Both the position numbers and the translations under genes were made by a program. Below are positions 36,561-45,251 of a stretch of 64,000 bases of DNA, piece by piece. Position 1 is the first letter of the stretch. Each line of letters starts with the position of its first letter. The notes beneath the pieces are model-generated. The model did no database searches. It was given only the letters and a program-made list of their open reading frames with translations, and was not told where the DNA came from. The DNA is taken from the NCBI GenBank assembly GCA_902769875.1, contig CACXQV010000004.1, positions 44,762 through 108,761 of the forward strand, read 5' to 3'. Origin of the DNA: an uncultured Bacteroidia bacterium. GTDB lineage: Bacteria > Bacteroidota > Bacteroidia > Bacteroidales > F082.

Positions 36561-37598
36561 TCAACCCTCGCAGCGTTGACCTTCGTACTGCTGGACTTCG
36601 TCGTATTTATACTCCAACTGAATGCCCACTTGCTTGAACATTTCCTCGCTTTCTTGGCCAGAATGGTAGCGGCGCTCGCACACCACGCGCACGATGCCGC
36701 AGTTGATGATGAGCATAGCGCAAGTGCGACAAGGGGTCATACGGCAATACAAGGTGCTGCCGTCCAAAGCGATACCTCGTCGGGCGGCCTGACAGATGGC
36801 GTTTTGCTCGGCGTGGACGGTGCGCACACAGTGCTGGGTGACGCTGCCGTCTTCGTGGATGGTCTTGCGGAAGAGGTGACCTACGTCATCGCAATGCGGA
36901 AGTCCACGCGGCGAGCCGACATAGCCCGTCACCAAGATTTGCTTGTCCTTCACGATGACGCACCCGCTGCGGCCACGGTTGCAGGTGGCTCGCTCGCTGA
37001 CGGTATCGGCTAAGTTGAGGAAATAGTCGTCCCACGACGGGCGGACGTGCAGTTGCGTCAGCACTTTTTCCACTTGCTGGTGCAGTTGGGGCACGGTGCC
37101 GTCGTTCATAAACACGAAATCCGCCTCCTTGATGCACGCGCCGAGGTTCTGCTTGTTGGGGTCGGTAGCGGTCATCTCGCGCTCCTCGTTGGCCACAAAG
37201 GTTTCGAAATCAATGTGGTCGGTCTCTGAGCCGCGAAGATAGATGCGGTCGTAGCGGATTTTGCGGTCGGCATCGACGGCGAAAAGATAAAACTCGCCTT
37301 TTTGTCGGAGCGACGCAATCTCGCCCGGCGTGCGCACGCTCTCGATGACAGCGTTCTTGCCTTCGGTCTTGGCGCGCTCGAAGAGTTGGTCGGTGATATA
37401 ACTCGGTGAGTTTGCGGCGCGGAGGTCGTTGCCCACGAGGGTGAGCGTGTCGCGGTTCACTTCGAGGCCGCGACGCTGACATTCTTCCGCAATATAAGCC
37501 CGCACCGAATAATGCACGAAACCTTTTTCCTTGACGAGATAATCGACTATGGTGCCTTTGCCCGCACCGAGGGTGCCTGTGATTCCTATGATGATCAT
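36561..37598 (-). CDS. P-loop kinase-like / dCMP deaminase fusion
   Basis: The 345-residue protein joins an N-terminal nucleotide-kinase-like domain (P-loop GTLGAGKGT at 8-16) to a C-terminal deoxycytidylate deaminase (from RPSWDDYFLNLA at about 186) with zinc ligands in H262-A-E264 and C290/C293 (TPCRTC). The same two-part layout is known from yeast Dcd1 and, in longer form, from the AvcD/DcdV antiphage deaminases. Housekeeping dCMP to dUMP conversion is most likely; a defence role is possible given the accessory setting. No small RNA like AvcI is obvious beside it. Confidence 0.88.
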   Translation of the reverse strand: MIIIGITGTLGAGKGTIVDYLVKEKGFVHYSVRAYIAEECQRRGLEVNRDTLTLVGNDLRAANSPSYITDQLFERAKTEGKNAVIESVRTPGEIASLRQKGEFYLFAVDADRKIRYDRIYLRGSETDHIDFETFVANEEREMTATDPNKQNLGACIKEADFVFMNDGTVPQLHQQVEKVLTQLHVRPSWDDYFLNLADTVSERATCNRGRSGCVIVKDKQILVTGYVGSPRGLPHCDDVGHLFRKTIHEDGSVTQHCVRTVHAEQNAICQAARRGIALDGSTLYCRMTPCRTCAMLIINCGIVRVVCERRYHSGQESEEMFKQVGIQLEYKYDEVQQYEGQRCEG

Positions 37599-37639
37599 GA
37601 TATTATATTGTTGTTTTTGTTGTCACTGTTAGCGCAGGG

Positions 37640-37768
37640 ACTTACGTCGCCTGCTTACTGATGTGTCGCCCCTACGGGGCTGGTATAAACTCTAAATGCT
37701 CATACAGGTCGTTGAGCCTGTCGAAACGCCGTCCATACAAAGTCGGCCCTTCGACAAGCTCAGGGACC
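37640..37768. repeat. Cluster of dispersed repeats
   Basis: It contains TTACTGATGTGTCGCCCC (related to the repeat at 7.95 kb) and two inverted 25-bp arms at 37707-37731 and 37744-37768 (core TTGAGCCTGTCGAA / TTCGACAAGCTCA). The second arm touches the stop codon of the LOG gene and matches the repeat inside the TPR regulator. Confidence 0.8.
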
Positions 37769-38362
37769 TTAGTTCTTCACTTGTTCCTTAATCTCACTCA
37801 CCCACTTCTTCAATTCCACTGGCTTGAAGTTCTCGATGCCCTCCAAAAGCGCTTTCGGGTCGTCGCTGACGATGAGGTTGTCGGTGTGTTCGCGGTGGAT
37901 GAAACCGTCGTTGGTGGCGCGGTCGAGGAAACGGACAATGTCGTCATAGAAGCCGTTCACGTTGAAGAGCGCGACGGGCTTGTCAAAAACACGCAACTGG
38001 CTGAGCACCATCACTTCAAAGAACTCGTCCATTGTACCCACACCGCCTGGCATAGCGATGAAGGCATCAGCCATATCCTCAAGGATTTTCTTGCGTTCAG
38101 ACATCGTTTCGACCACAATCAATTCGTCAATATCGGGCCGCCCCACCCGCATATCCAACAGGTGTTGTGTAATGGTGCCCACAATCCGGCAGCCACGTTC
38201 CTTCATCACTTCGGCGATGATGTTCATCAAGCCCACGTTGCCGCCGCCGTAGAGCAGTTCGCAATGGTTGTCAGCCAAAACGTGCCCCAATTCGGCTGCC
38301 TTTTGGCGATAAATCGGGTCGAAGCCCATACTGCTGCCACAAAAAATACAGATTTTCTTCAT
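37769..38362 (-). CDS. LOG-family phosphoribohydrolase-like protein
   Basis: The 197-residue protein has the lysine-decarboxylase-like Rossmann motif PGGVGTMDEFFE and LLYGGGNVGLMN, typical of the LOG/TIGR00730 family that cleaves nucleoside 5'-monophosphates to base and ribose phosphate. It starts MKKICIFCGSSMG, as homologues do; upstream Met codons lie beyond the promoter box. Confidence 0.9.
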   Translation of the reverse strand: MKKICIFCGSSMGFDPIYRQKAAELGHVLADNHCELLYGGGNVGLMNIIAEVMKERGCRIVGTITQHLLDMRVGRPDIDELIVVETMSERKKILEDMADAFIAMPGGVGTMDEFFEVMVLSQLRVFDKPVALFNVNGFYDDIVRFLDRATNDGFIHREHTDNLIVSDDPKALLEGIENFKPVELKKWVSEIKEQVKN

Positions 38363-38376
38363 TCGGTAAATTTTTG

Positions 38377-38400
38377 CAAAGGTAAGATTTTTTATTTTTG
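38377..38400. promoter_or_regulatory. Divergent -7 boxes for the LOG gene and mtnN
   Basis: Minus strand TACCTTTG (38377-38384) faces the LOG gene 15 bases away. Plus strand TATTTTTG (38393-38400) faces mtnN, whose leader would be about 180 nt and would contain the palindromic element. Confidence 0.6.
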
Positions 38401-38412
38401 CAGCCTGAAATA

Positions 38413-38571
38413 AACTACGAATTGCACGAATGAAACGCATTTTGACGAATAATTTTGCGAGCATGCCGCAGATGATTACGAATTTTTGTGACAGTCATTC
38501 GTGTTCATTCGGACGCTTGCGTCCAAAATTCATCAAAAACAAGATTCGTCAAATTAGTGAAATTCGTAGTT
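38413..38571. repeat. Palindromic interspersed element, AACTACGAATT ends
   Basis: Perfect 11-bp ends (AACTACGAATT / AATTCGTAGTT), with weaker pairing inward (GCACGAATGAA / TTAGTGAAATTCG) and an internal hairpin GGACGC/GCGTCC. It resembles the element at 17.3 kb. Confidence 0.75.
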
Positions 38572-38584
38572 AAAATTTGAAACT

Positions 38585-39340
38585 ATGACTCGAAACATCG
38601 GAATATTAGGCGCGATGGCGCAGGAAATCGACGAGGTAAAAGCCCTTTTGACGGAAAAGACCGTCGTCAAAATCGCCAACCGCGAGTTTGTGGTGGGCAA
38701 AATCGGCAACGTGCGCTGCGTGGTGGCGTTCTCTAAATGGGGCAAGGTGGCCGCCACGATTACCGCCACCTTATTAATACAAGAGTTCGCAGTGACGGAC
38801 TTGATTTTCATCGGCACGGCAGGCGCATTGGCCGACGGCCTGAAAGTGGGCGACATCGTCGTTTCCAAACGCTTGGTGCAGCACGACTTGGACGCACGCC
38901 CCATCATTTCGCGCTTCGAGCTTCCTTTGCTCAACCGCGTCTATGTGGACAGCGACCCCGACCTGACCGCTTTGGCCGGACGTGCCGTGAGCAACCTTAT
39001 TAATAAAGGTGTAGAAAGCATAGTGGGCAAGGAGGCCGTAAAGGAGTTCAACCTCAATCCGACTTTGCATTTTGGCGACATTGCCAGCGGCGACCAGTTC
39101 ATCAACAGTGTTGAAAAACGGGATGAAATATTGTCCTTGTTGCCAGATGTACAATGTGTTGAGATGGAAGGCGCAGCCGTGGCGCAAGTCTGTTTGGAGT
39201 TTGGCACGCCCTTCACCGTCATCCGCACCATCAGCGACACCGCCGACCACAACGCCCGCGTTGATTTTGGGAAGTTCATCGTCGAGGTGGCCAATGCGTA
39301 TTCGCGGGCTATTGTCCAAGAGATAATGCGGTTGGTGTAA
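38585..39340 (+). CDS. mtnN: 5'-methylthioadenosine/S-adenosylhomocysteine nucleosidase
   Basis: The 251-residue protein has MTAN landmarks: the start GILGAMAQEIDEV with catalytic-type E14, FIGTAGAL, the substrate-binding VEMEGAAVAQV and the general-acid Asp in ISDTAD. It removes the toxic by-products MTA and SAH in methyl-cycle recycling. Length is slightly above that of E. coli MTAN (about 232). Confidence 0.92.
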   Translation: MTRNIGILGAMAQEIDEVKALLTEKTVVKIANREFVVGKIGNVRCVVAFSKWGKVAATITATLLIQEFAVTDLIFIGTAGALADGLKVGDIVVSKRLVQHDLDARPIISRFELPLLNRVYVDSDPDLTALAGRAVSNLINKGVESIVGKEAVKEFNLNPTLHFGDIASGDQFINSVEKRDEILSLLPDVQCVEMEGAAVAQVCLEFGTPFTVIRTISDTADHNARVDFGKFIVEVANAYSRAIVQEIMRLV

Positions 39341-39413
39341 TCATTTCCGTACCCCAAAAATCGATAGTACAGAATTTCATCCTGCCGTAAAAGTGTACTT
39401 TGTTTTCTTTGTG

Positions 39414-39491
39414 CACCACCCAATTTGGTGGTACAAAATTTTAAAAGTGTATCACCGTACCCAAACTGTACCACCTATTCGGGTGATACAC
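39414..39491. repeat. Nested inverted repeats at the 3' end of fic
   Basis: Stems ACCACC/GGTGGT, GGTGGTAC/GTACCACC and GTGTATCACC/GGTGATACAC overlap one another, and the last runs into the final codons of fic. They could form alternative structures; none has a T-run. Confidence 0.6.
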
Positions 39492-40554
39492 ATTTTATCA
39501 AAACAGCCCATCCGCTTGTGTTGTTATTGGTCGTTTTTGTTATGTATCCTTTTTCTTGAAATTGTTTTACTTGCTTTTGAATGGCGGATTTGCTGATGCC
39601 TGTGGCTTGGGCGAGAGCACGTATTGATATTTTGGAATTTGTTTTCATGAGGTTCAATATCTTAATTGATGTCTCATTCTTAAACTTCACAAACTCTCCG
39701 TCGAACCACCATACGGCATCGTTTTTCTCCTTCAAGAAGTCTAAATTGGCAGCCAAAGTGATTTCCACTTGCTTAATAATGTAGTTGACGAAATCTTTGG
39801 CTTGTTCCAATGTGGCATGGGCACCTTCTGATGGGATTGGGCCAACAATTTGGTCAACTTTGTGGAGGGCATCCAAGTAGGCTTTCTTGTTTTTGCTGCG
39901 AATGACAATCATAGGGTAACCATACTTGGCCAGAATATAGTTCATCAACAATCGGGCGATGCGGCCATTGCCATCTTCGAAGGGATGGATGCGGATGTAG
40001 CGATAATGGAACAATGCGGCCAATTCAACAGGTGAAAGTTTTCCTTCCGAAGCGACTTGGTTATACCAACTTACAAGGTCCGTCATCAGAGCAGCCGTCT
40101 CCTCGGGCGATGCGTATTCGAAACGCTCTCCTGTTGGCGTAATGACCGAATTGGGACGGGTTTTGTAGCAGCCGGCATGGACTACATAACTCGTGGTCTC
40201 GCCACCTGGCAATTGGCGGTAGACGGTGTAGTCCTCGCGGAGCATGGTTTGGTGAAGTATGCGTATGAAATACTCCGTTAGTGGTTTGTCTTTTTCCTTG
40301 GCCTCTTCAATCATCATTTTCAAGCACACATTATGAGCCTTCATTTCTTCCAAATCCTTCATCTTGGCTTCGCCTACCACACGACCGAACAGCAATAACA
40401 GTTCCGTCTGCCCGTATGTAAGCGTATTGCCCTCAATATGGTTGGAATTGTAGTTGAACTCCAACATGAATTTTTGGTCAAGGCGACGCTGCATTTCCTC
40501 CTTAACGGGCTGAAGGGCTTGCCATTCCTTATATAAAGTGTCAAGGTTATTCAT
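39475..40554 (-). CDS. Fic-family AMP transferase with N-terminal inhibitory motif and winged helix
   Basis: The 359-residue protein has the intact Fic motif HPFEDGNGR at 190-198, so it can probably AMPylate targets. S37-x-x-x-E41 in NSNHIEGN is the inhibitory helix motif of class II Fic proteins. The C-terminus (KISIRALAQATGISKSAIQKQV) is a winged helix. It overlaps the upstream membrane-protein gene by 4 bases, so the pair is co-translated. Confidence 0.9.
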   Translation of the reverse strand: MNNLDTLYKEWQALQPVKEEMQRRLDQKFMLEFNYNSNHIEGNTLTYGQTELLLLFGRVVGEAKMKDLEEMKAHNVCLKMMIEEAKEKDKPLTEYFIRILHQTMLREDYTVYRQLPGGETTSYVVHAGCYKTRPNSVITPTGERFEYASPEETAALMTDLVSWYNQVASEGKLSPVELAALFHYRYIRIHPFEDGNGRIARLLMNYILAKYGYPMIVIRSKNKKAYLDALHKVDQIVGPIPSEGAHATLEQAKDFVNYIIKQVEITLAANLDFLKEKNDAVWWFDGEFVKFKNETSIKILNLMKTNSKISIRALAQATGISKSAIQKQVKQFQEKGYITKTTNNNTSGWAVLIKCVSPE

Positions 40555-41549
40555 ATTTCTATCTCATTATAGTCTTTTTCGATATTATTATAATTGGCCT
40601 TTATAATGTCAAAAACTTCGCTGATTTCAGATTTATAATCCTCATTATCGCAATTATAAGTGCCCGCAATGTCACAAATTGCATAATCAAGCGAATCGTA
40701 ACTATAGTCTATGCAATCTCTTTTATGTTTTATGGTAGCACTAACAATAATCACAATGGCTTTAACTATGGACATCTTGTCGTCAATGTATTTGTCCGTG
40801 TTTACTTGCATAATGCCTAAAGTATGCGGCTTTTTCGTAATATAGAAACATAAATATTCAAGCCTTCGAATAATTTTAGGACGATTGAAATTCTCATATA
40901 TCATAATAGAATAAGTTGCAGCCTCATAAAACTCATTTGAACACTTTTCAGAAATCAAAGAACCAAATTCGGACTTAAACTTGGTGTATTGATGATTAAT
41001 ATAACTCTTTCTTCTTTTTATGGTTCCCTTGTGTGATAATTCAATGTTATTCAATACGCTATATAAAAAAATGATAATCAGAATCCACATTTGATCCAAT
41101 AATGACCGTGGGTCGGGCAAAAGTTTATCCACTTTTTCAACAAGTAAATAAATCCATATCGATATGGATATGGATACAATCCAGTACACGATATGAAGTC
41201 CCCAATTTGTCAGTTTTTTTCGTCCAAACAGAATAATCACAATTGTGCGGAAAATCCAATAGTACAGAATTATCAAATAACTAAAACGGACAAATTCCGG
41301 ATGCTCTAGGCTCTGAACAACTACAATAAACAGCACATAATACACAATAGGGGACAAAATCCTGAATATGAAATTGAAGGCAGGTGCTGTATCTTCTTTT
41401 GCCATAATTGACAACTGAATATAACCGATAGAAATGGAATGAGCACCAATCCAATTGACAATGAAAAACAGTACAATAGCAGATATAATATGAACTATCG
41501 CTATATTCAAAGAATAATTGGAAAAAACGTCATTAAGAATGTCTAACAT
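40551..41549 (-). CDS. AT-rich membrane protein coupled to Fic
   Basis: The 332-residue protein has about five membrane helices in its first half (IVHIISAIVLFFIVNWI, SPIVYYVLFIVVVQSL, LIILYYWIFRTIVIILF, IVYWIVSISISIWIYLL, MWILIIIFLYSVL) and a soluble C-terminal half rich in Asp, Tyr and Ile. Its base composition is much more AT-rich than its neighbours, a sign of horizontal transfer. No family is recognised. The 4-base overlap with fic suggests membrane tethering or regulation of the AMPylator. Confidence 0.75.
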   Translation of the reverse strand: MLDILNDVFSNYSLNIAIVHIISAIVLFFIVNWIGAHSISIGYIQLSIMAKEDTAPAFNFIFRILSPIVYYVLFIVVVQSLEHPEFVRFSYLIILYYWIFRTIVIILFGRKKLTNWGLHIVYWIVSISISIWIYLLVEKVDKLLPDPRSLLDQMWILIIIFLYSVLNNIELSHKGTIKRRKSYINHQYTKFKSEFGSLISEKCSNEFYEAATYSIMIYENFNRPKIIRRLEYLCFYITKKPHTLGIMQVNTDKYIDDKMSIVKAIVIIVSATIKHKRDCIDYSYDSLDYAICDIAGTYNCDNEDYKSEISEVFDIIKANYNNIEKDYNEIEI

Positions 41550-41682
41550 AAATTATTCAATTTAAAATTTAGTAACCAAGTCTAATTGTTTTCTCTCCTT
41601 TTGTCTTGTTGTCTTGCATCTATTATGCTTCTCAAAACAAAATATTTGCAAAATTACAACTATTTTGGAAAATTGCAAACAA

Positions 41683-42813
41683 TCACCCTTCCAACTCCAG
41701 CCGGATTATCTCCCAAAACATCCCCATTCCCACTTCCAAAATGTCATCAGGGAAGTCAAACATTGGGTCGTGCAACGCAGGTTGTTCTACACCTGAGCCG
41801 AGGCCGAAAAATCCTATTGGGCAGACACTCCCAAACCTTCCGAAATCCTCCGACCAGCGGAAAGGCTCGTCCAAATGGCCGTGGCTCAATTCGAGGTTTT
41901 GGGCGGCTTGTTCGATGGTTTTCACGCAATTGGGGTCGCTGTTGGTGGCGGCAAAGGCTTCGTGTTCGGAGAAGTTGAAGTCGAAAAGGTGGTCTTTGGC
42001 TTTGGCGCGACAGAGTTCGATGATTTGGGTGGCCATCAGTTGCAGGTTGCGGTCGTCGAAGCTGCGCAAGGTGAGCCAAATCTCGGCGTGGCCAGGCGAA
42101 ACGCCGAAGGTTTCCTCGCCCAAAATGGCGTGCGTGATGACGAAGGTCGTCAGTGGCTTCACCTCTTTTAACAGTTCGCGTTTTTTCTCCAAATGGTGGA
42201 TGAGCAAGGCCAAGAGCTCCGAAGGGCTGTGTCCCGTTTCGGGCTGCGAGGCGTGTGCCGTGCGCCCGTCGAAGATGAGTTTCAATCCGAAGGAAGCCGC
42301 CGCATAGCAACCATCCTTCACCATAATTTTACCTTTGTCGAAACCGGGCAGGTTGTGCAGCCCGTAGGCCACATCGGGCTTGATTTGCTCGAATTGAGGG
42401 TCGTCTATGATGGCTTGTGCGCCTTGTCCGGTTTCTTCGGCGGGCTGGAAAAGCAGTACCACTTCGCCTTGGTCGGGGCGTTGCTCGCCAAGCCATTGCG
42501 CCAAGCCGCAGAGGATGGTGGCGTGGCCGTCGTGGCCGCATTTGTGCGAAATGCCTTGGTTTTGTGAGCGATAAGGCAAGTCGTTAGGCTCAGGGATATG
42601 GAGCGCGTCGATGTCGCCACGGATGAGGATGCACTTGCCGGGCTTTGCACCTTTGTAAATGGCAGCCAAGCCGTAGCCGCCTATTTTCTCGATGATTTGG
42701 TCGGGGCGGGTTTGTTTCACCCATTCGTTCAAGATCCTGTTGGTCAGCATCTCCTGTCCCGAAAGCTCGGGGTGCGCGTGGAGGATATGTCTTAATTCGA
42801 TGAGGTTTTGCAT
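41683..42813 (-). CDS. M20-family amidohydrolase (hippurate/IAA-amino-acid hydrolase type)
   Basis: The 376-residue protein has M20D landmarks: HAHPELSGQE, the metal site HKCGHDGHA, the Glu pair PAEETGQGA, GLHNLP and a C-terminal SEDFGRF. It removes N-acyl groups from amino acids or related amides using two metal ions. The start MQNLIELRHIL is used because a -7 box (TACTTTTG at 42832-42839, minus strand) precludes the upstream Met. Confidence 0.9.
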   Translation of the reverse strand: MQNLIELRHILHAHPELSGQEMLTNRILNEWVKQTRPDQIIEKIGGYGLAAIYKGAKPGKCILIRGDIDALHIPEPNDLPYRSQNQGISHKCGHDGHATILCGLAQWLGEQRPDQGEVVLLFQPAEETGQGAQAIIDDPQFEQIKPDVAYGLHNLPGFDKGKIMVKDGCYAAASFGLKLIFDGRTAHASQPETGHSPSELLALLIHHLEKKRELLKEVKPLTTFVITHAILGEETFGVSPGHAEIWLTLRSFDDRNLQLMATQIIELCRAKAKDHLFDFNFSEHEAFAATNSDPNCVKTIEQAAQNLELSHGHLDEPFRWSEDFGRFGSVCPIGFFGLGSGVEQPALHDPMFDFPDDILEVGMGMFWEIIRLELEG

Positions 42814-42831
42814 GGTGCAGATTCTTTGGCG

Positions 42832-42839
42832 CAAAAGTA
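42832..42839 (-). promoter_or_regulatory. -7 box of the M20 hydrolase gene
   Basis: TACTTTTG on the minus strand, about 19 bases before the start. Confidence 0.6.
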
Positions 42840-42910
42840 ATGTTTTTTGCTAAAGGACTTCCCGTTATAGAAAATTTTCGTATTATTGCAGTCCGAAAAA
42901 GAGGACTGAA

Positions 42911-43099
42911 ATGACTACAATGACCATCAGTTACGATGAAAAAAATGTTCAGATAATTGATCTTATCCGCAAGTTGATAGCAGCGGGGGCCATCACTTAT
43001 CCTGAATGGGAAGAATGGACCGAAGAGGAGGAAAAGCAAGCATTTCTTCGTACTTCGAGGGCTAATGCTGCAAAAATGTTTTCAAAGCATTTGGTATGA
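42911..43099 (+). CDS. Putative antitoxin
   Basis: The 62-residue acidic protein (MTTMTISYDEKNVQIIDLI) resembles small Bacteroidota antitoxins with the pattern xxxYxxxNxxxxxLIxxLxxxG. It overlaps the downstream MazF-like toxin by 4 bases. Confidence 0.7.
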   Translation: MTTMTISYDEKNVQIIDLIRKLIAAGAITYPEWEEWTEEEEKQAFLRTSRANAAKMFSKHLV

Positions 43100-43428
43100 G
43101 ATATTCACAGCGCGACATTGTGGAAATCAGTTTTCAGTTTCCGGATGGCTCATTCAAACCACATCCAGCCATTATCGTTTCAAATGATGAACTTCAAGAC
43201 AAGGAAGGTTTCATTTATTTGTGCATGATTTCCTCCAAACCGTATCATCCTGACTATTGCTATGAGTTGGATAATGCAATGTTGACCGTTCCAATGATGA
43301 AAAAGAGTTATGTCAAATGCCATATTTTAGTGGGCAATATTGAGCGGGATGTTATTCGCAGAATAAGCAGAATGAAACAGCCCTTCTTTGACGAGATGGT
43401 GGATAAAGTTATACAATCAATATTCTAA
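43096..43428 (+). CDS. MazF/PemK-like toxin
   Basis: The 110-residue protein starts RYSQRDIVEISFQFPDGSFKPHPAIIVSN, the PemK/MazF beta-barrel opening, and continues CMISSKPYH and KKSYVKCHILVGNI. MazF toxins cut mRNA at short motifs. It stands 5 bases before manA, so part of manA expression may come from the TA transcript. Confidence 0.82.
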   Translation: MRYSQRDIVEISFQFPDGSFKPHPAIIVSNDELQDKEGFIYLCMISSKPYHPDYCYELDNAMLTVPMMKKSYVKCHILVGNIERDVIRRISRMKQPFFDEMVDKVIQSIF

Positions 43429-43433
43429 AGACT

Positions 43434-44432
43434 ATGAAGCAAAACGTACTTTATCCACTTAAATTCAAGCCCATTTTCAAGGACAAAATCTGGGGCGGGC
43501 GAAAAATCAAAGAGCAACTTGGGCTGGACTTTGGCCCGCTGCCGAATTGCGGCGAGGTGTGGCTGCTTTCTGGCCTTTGGGACGAGCAGAGCGAAGTGGC
43601 CAACGGCGACTTTAAGGGCGACGAAATCAACGACTTGGTAGAAACTTTCATGGGCGACTTGGTCGGGGAAAGCGTGTTCGACAAATATGGCGAACAGTTC
43701 CCGTTGCTGTTGAAAATTATTGATGCCAATGACTGGCTTTCGGTGCAAGTGCATCCTGACGACGAATTAGCCGAAAAACGTGGCATAGGCAATGGAAAAA
43801 CCGAAATGTGGTATGTGATGCATGCCGACAAGGATGCCGAACTCGTGATGGGTTTCAATCGCGAAATGACTCGGATGGATTATGTCAAAGTGATGAAGAA
43901 CAATACTTTGCGTGAAGTATTGAACTATGAGAAGGTCGAAGCGGGCGATGTCTTTTTCATCCCTGCGGGGCGTGTTCATGCCCTTGGCCCTGATATTATG
44001 GTGGCCGAAATCCAGCAGACAAGCGACACTACCTACCGCATTTACGATTGGGACCGCATCAATGAGGCGGGCATGAGCCGCGAACTTCACATTCCGCAAT
44101 CCGTTGAGGCCATTGATTTTGCCATCCCCGACCAGTACAAAATCGAGGTGCAAGATGTGATGAACAAGACCGTTCCCGTCGTTGATTGCCAATATTTTGT
44201 GACCAACTTGCTCCAACTTCAGGGTGAGATGGAAAAGGACTACAGCAACCTCGATTCTTTCGTGATTTTGCTCTGCACGGAAGGAATTTTTTCGTTGGTT
44301 TGGGAAAATGGCGCGGTTTTTGTAAAGCAAGGCGAATGTGTCCTGATTCCGAACATCGTCAAAAAGGTGAGCATCAGGGCGGAGCGGTATTGCAAGTTAC
44401 TGGAGGTATATTGTCAGATTGAGGAGAGGTAG
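43434..44432 (+). CDS. manA: Class I mannose-6-phosphate isomerase
   Basis: The 332-residue protein has the type I PMI zinc site: Q and H in VQVHPDDELA, E in KTEMWYV, and H in PAGRVHALG, plus the start FKPIFKDKIWGGRKI. It interconverts mannose-6-phosphate and fructose-6-phosphate for GDP-mannose and glycan synthesis. The stop codon lies inside the first unit of a heptamer array. Confidence 0.93.
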   Translation: MKQNVLYPLKFKPIFKDKIWGGRKIKEQLGLDFGPLPNCGEVWLLSGLWDEQSEVANGDFKGDEINDLVETFMGDLVGESVFDKYGEQFPLLLKIIDANDWLSVQVHPDDELAEKRGIGNGKTEMWYVMHADKDAELVMGFNREMTRMDYVKVMKNNTLREVLNYEKVEAGDVFFIPAGRVHALGPDIMVAEIQQTSDTTYRIYDWDRINEAGMSRELHIPQSVEAIDFAIPDQYKIEVQDVMNKTVPVVDCQYFVTNLLQLQGEMEKDYSNLDSFVILLCTEGIFSLVWENGAVFVKQGECVLIPNIVKKVSIRAERYCKLLEVYCQIEER

Positions 44433-44489
44433 GAGGTATGAAGTATGAAGTATGAAGTGTGAGGTAGGAGGTATGAAGTAGGAGGTGTA
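44427..44489. repeat. Nine-unit heptamer array overlapping the manA stop
   Basis: Nine heptamers of the form RRGTRKG (AGGTAGG, AGGTATG, AAGTATG twice, AAGTGTG, AGGTAGG, AGGTATG, AAGTAGG, AGGTGTA). The first contains the TAG stop of manA. Confidence 0.85.
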
Positions 44490-44512
44490 GGGCTGTCGCA
44501 TTGTGGCAGCCG

Positions 44513-44565
44513 AAAATCTTGAAATCTTGAAGTTTTAAATTAGAAATCTTAAATCTTTAAATATC
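44513..44565 (+). repeat. GAAATCTT-type leader repeat
   Basis: Imperfect copies of AAATCTTG run to the start of the TlpA gene. It closely resembles the leader before V-type subunit A at 11.6 kb. Confidence 0.6.
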
Positions 44566-44573
44566 AAATTATT

Positions 44574-45074
44574 ATGAAAAAACTTATGACACTGGTGCTG
44601 ATGGCCTTGGTTTTCACGGGTCTTCATGCGCAATCGAAATCGGACCTGCCGAATGTCACCTTGAAGGACCTGAACGGCAAAGATGTGAACATTTCAAAAC
44701 TGTCGAACAACGGCAAACCCATCGTCATCACGTTTTGGGCCACTTGGTGCGGTCCCTGCATCAAGGAACACAACGCCCTGAACGACGTGTATCAAGATTG
44801 GCAGGACGAAACCGGCGTGAAGATTTACTCGGTTAGCATCGACGACTCGCGCTCGACCGCCAAGGTGAAGCCCACCGTGGAAGGCAAGGGCTGGGAATTT
44901 GAGGTGCTTTTGGACGTGAACAGCGACCTCAAACGCGCAATGAACGTGAGCAATCCGCCCCACACTTTCCTGATTGATGGCAACGGCAAAATCGTCTATC
45001 AACACACTGGCTACGTTGAAGGCGGCGAGGAAGATCTTTATGAAGAAATCCTGAAAGTAGCAAAGAAGAAATAG
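44574..45074 (+). CDS. Periplasmic TlpA-like thioredoxin
   Basis: The 166-residue protein has a Sec signal (MTLVLMALVFTGLHAQ) and a thioredoxin fold with the redox pair in WCGPC at 58-62 and cis-Pro segment NPPHTFLID. It begins a TlpA-DUF6029-Omp28 gene set that recurs in Bacteroidota, so it may act on the cysteines of Omp28 (CNNC). Confidence 0.88.
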   Translation: MKKLMTLVLMALVFTGLHAQSKSDLPNVTLKDLNGKDVNISKLSNNGKPIVITFWATWCGPCIKEHNALNDVYQDWQDETGVKIYSVSIDDSRSTAKVKPTVEGKGWEFEVLLDVNSDLKRAMNVSNPPHTFLIDGNGKIVYQHTGYVEGGEEDLYEEILKVAKKK

Positions 45075-45104
45075 TAATCATTTCACACAAGACCACCCAA
45101 TAGA

Positions 45105-45194
45105 CCATCATATCGGGCTTGACCCGCTATCTCCCGGGCGATAATGTTTTGTTTTCGCGCACGGGGGATGGCGGATGCCCCTCCGCCTTGACGG
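45105..45194. repeat. REP-like composite hairpin element, second copy
   Basis: Same order of stems as the copy at 14.8 kb: CGGGCTTGACCCG hairpin, TCTCCC...TTCGCGC section, GGCGGA/TCCGCC stem and TTGACGG end. It lies between the TlpA and DUF6029 genes. Confidence 0.75.
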
Positions 45195-45251
45195 CAAAAG
45201 GTTTATGATTGTCTTGCAGGGGATTAGCCTTGTACCAAACAGTTTTGTTTT

